A DNA stretch of 64,000 nt from Hyaloscypha bicolor E (lineage: Eukaryota > Ascomycota > Leotiomycetes > Helotiales > Hyaloscyphaceae): assembly GCF_002865645.1 (NCBI RefSeq), contig NW_020194558.1, positions 1,178,001-1,242,000 of the forward strand, written 5' to 3'. A model generated the notes under the pieces. That model did no database searches. It saw nothing but the letters and a program-made list of their open reading frames with translations, and was not told where the DNA came from. Both the position numbers and the translations under genes were made by a program. Shown in pieces: positions 63,058 to 64,000 of the stretch. Position 1 is the stretch's first letter, and the number at the start of each line of letters is the position of its first letter.

Positions 63058-63548
63058 TACGCTGCCAAACGCCCCCTCCCCCATTCGACTAGCGTGTGGC
63101 GCCCCAGCCCTGTAGCAACCCCTGCCCGCCCCAAGCACCGCCTGTAAGGCCTGTAGAAACCCCCCTAAGATTTGTGAGAGCCTGACAGGCGCCAACATAC
63201 GCTGCCACTCTGGCAGCGTATTATTTTAGTAGTTGAAGACAGCTTCTCAAATATTCACGAGGAAAATAATACGCTGCCGCCCGGCAGCGTATTTTTTTTG
63301 GGATTTTCCTTGTTCCCACCGAGGATTTCTTATTTTCTATAGGGCATATCTCTGGGCTATAGCTATAGGGGTATAAATGCCTTGTTCCCACCGAGCCTTC
63401 TTAAAATCCTCGTTCCCACCGAGGATTTCTTACAGGCTTCAAATGCCCTAAAGGCCCTGTAGAATCTCCCTCCAGGGGCCCCCTGTTACGCCAGTCCTAA
63501 TTAGTCCAAGCCACAAAAAAATATGCTGCGCGGCGCTGGCAGCGTATT
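63058..63548. repeat. Cluster of ATACGCTGCC hairpin palindromes
   Basis: ATACGCTGCCA-CTC-TGGCAGCGTAT at 63197-63221 and AATACGCTGCCG-CC-CGGCAGCGTATT at 63268-63293 are perfect. An imperfect one is at 63520-63547, and a single half-site ATACGCTGCC is near 63058. The outer half-sites also face each other, so the whole stretch may be a foldback element. Confidence 0.75.
63306..63432. repeat. Three copies of CCTYGTTCCCACCGAG
   Basis: Copies near 63307, 63380 and 63408. Two continue CCGAGGATTTCTTA. The complete form is a small hairpin, CCTCG-N7-CGAGG. Confidence 0.75.
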
Positions 63549-63590
63549 ATTTCGTAATGAATTTGCACACCACAGCAGCCACAAGGCTAC

Positions 63591-63774
63591 TATCCCCCCC
63601 CTTGAATACTTACAGTGGGTCCTGGGATAACACACTCCTGCACTGACCAACTCAAGGGTGTATGGCCAATAGCGATTCTGGAGAGCACCTGATATGTCCT
63701 AGTTGGGGGTTATAAACGAGGTTTCAGGGTGGCGTTACTAAAGGACCCACTGTAAGTATTCAAGGGGGGGGATA
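63591..63774. mobile_element. 184-bp MITE with perfect 33-35 bp inverted termini
   Basis: TATCCCCCCCCTTGAATACT... at 63591 is repeated exactly inverted at 63741-63774, including the run of eight C/G and the CAGTGGGTCCT block. TA at each end may be the target duplication. No coding capacity. Confidence 0.9.
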
Positions 63775-63780
63775 GTAATA

Positions 63781-64000
63781 CTATCCCCCCCGCTAAACAC
63801 TTATAGTGGGCCCAACATTCGCCTCACTCTCATGCCACGATTCACACCACTAAAGGCACGCAATGAGTCTTTACCGCTTTCTACTTCGAGTGAGCCAGTA
63901 CTCACTGGGCTTTCTGCCGCTCTTATAGTGCAAATTGTACTGTAAGCTAGAAGCTTCTACGTGCTCTGATTGGCTAAAAATGGGGTGAGGCGTGGCGTGA
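63781..64000. mobile_element. Left end of a second, related MITE (runs off the window?)
   Basis: ACTATCCCCCCCGCTAAACACTTATAGTGGGCCC begins six bases after the first MITE's end and aligns with its left terminus. No matching right end occurs before position 64000. Confidence 0.55.

Overview
The window comes from a filamentous ascomycete (Pezizomycotina-type) genome. This is inferred from a HET-domain gene, a ubiquitin-like/SANT protein with short GT-AG introns, a fungal P1B heavy-metal ATPase, and repeats that bear the signature of repeat-induced point mutation (RIP): TpA-saturated DNA, CpA/TpG depletion, Gln/Arg/Trp codons turned into stops and zinc-knuckle cysteines turned into tyrosines. No species can be named from the sequence alone.

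Layout. Positions 1-22250 and about 26900-46000 are RIP-degraded, AT-rich retrotransposon graveyards. They can be read as nested events. Element A (1099-10961) is a full-length Ty3/gypsy element with 303-bp LTRs, and it sits inside an inverted relative B (1-1098 plus 10962-13917). Element C (about 14497-21093) is a second gypsy family with readable protease, RT, RNase H and integrase. Element D (34189-45487) is an inverted member of C's family. It was split twice, by two independent insertions (E1 37935-40292, E2 40926-43303) of a 2.36-kb LTR family that carries only a gag-like reading frame. Both insertions keep perfect 5-bp target-site duplications. A different pair of GC-richer, related islands (28526 and 32420 onward) brackets an AT-rich core between C and D.

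Positions about 22750-26900 and 46000-64000 have ordinary base composition. They hold a HET-domain gene (23886-26058, minus, reading frame changes near 24480), a three- or four-exon gene joining a ubiquitin-like domain to a SANT domain (52238-54888, plus), a truncated HET pseudogene (55503-55795, minus), and a Cys-rich P1B metal-pump pseudogene (58302-62396, minus). The pump is broken by a 444-bp TA-flanked inverted-repeat element, two frame changes, and a CPC-to-CLC change in the metal-binding motif.

The gene-bearing parts are dotted with short, well-delimited mobile elements: three solo LTRs with perfect 5-bp TSDs (22251-22543, 46217-46656, 56019-56368), an hAT-like element with an 8-bp TSD containing a further solo LTR (49052-49890), several MITE-like inverted-repeat elements, several minisatellites, and a cluster of short hairpin palindromes near 63200-63550. 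I found no CRISPR array, rRNA or convincing tRNA. The strongest leads are the transposon-inactivated metal pump, the ubiquitin-like/SANT fusion gene bracketed by direct repeats next to a HET fragment, the gag-only LTR family, and the palindrome cluster at the right end.
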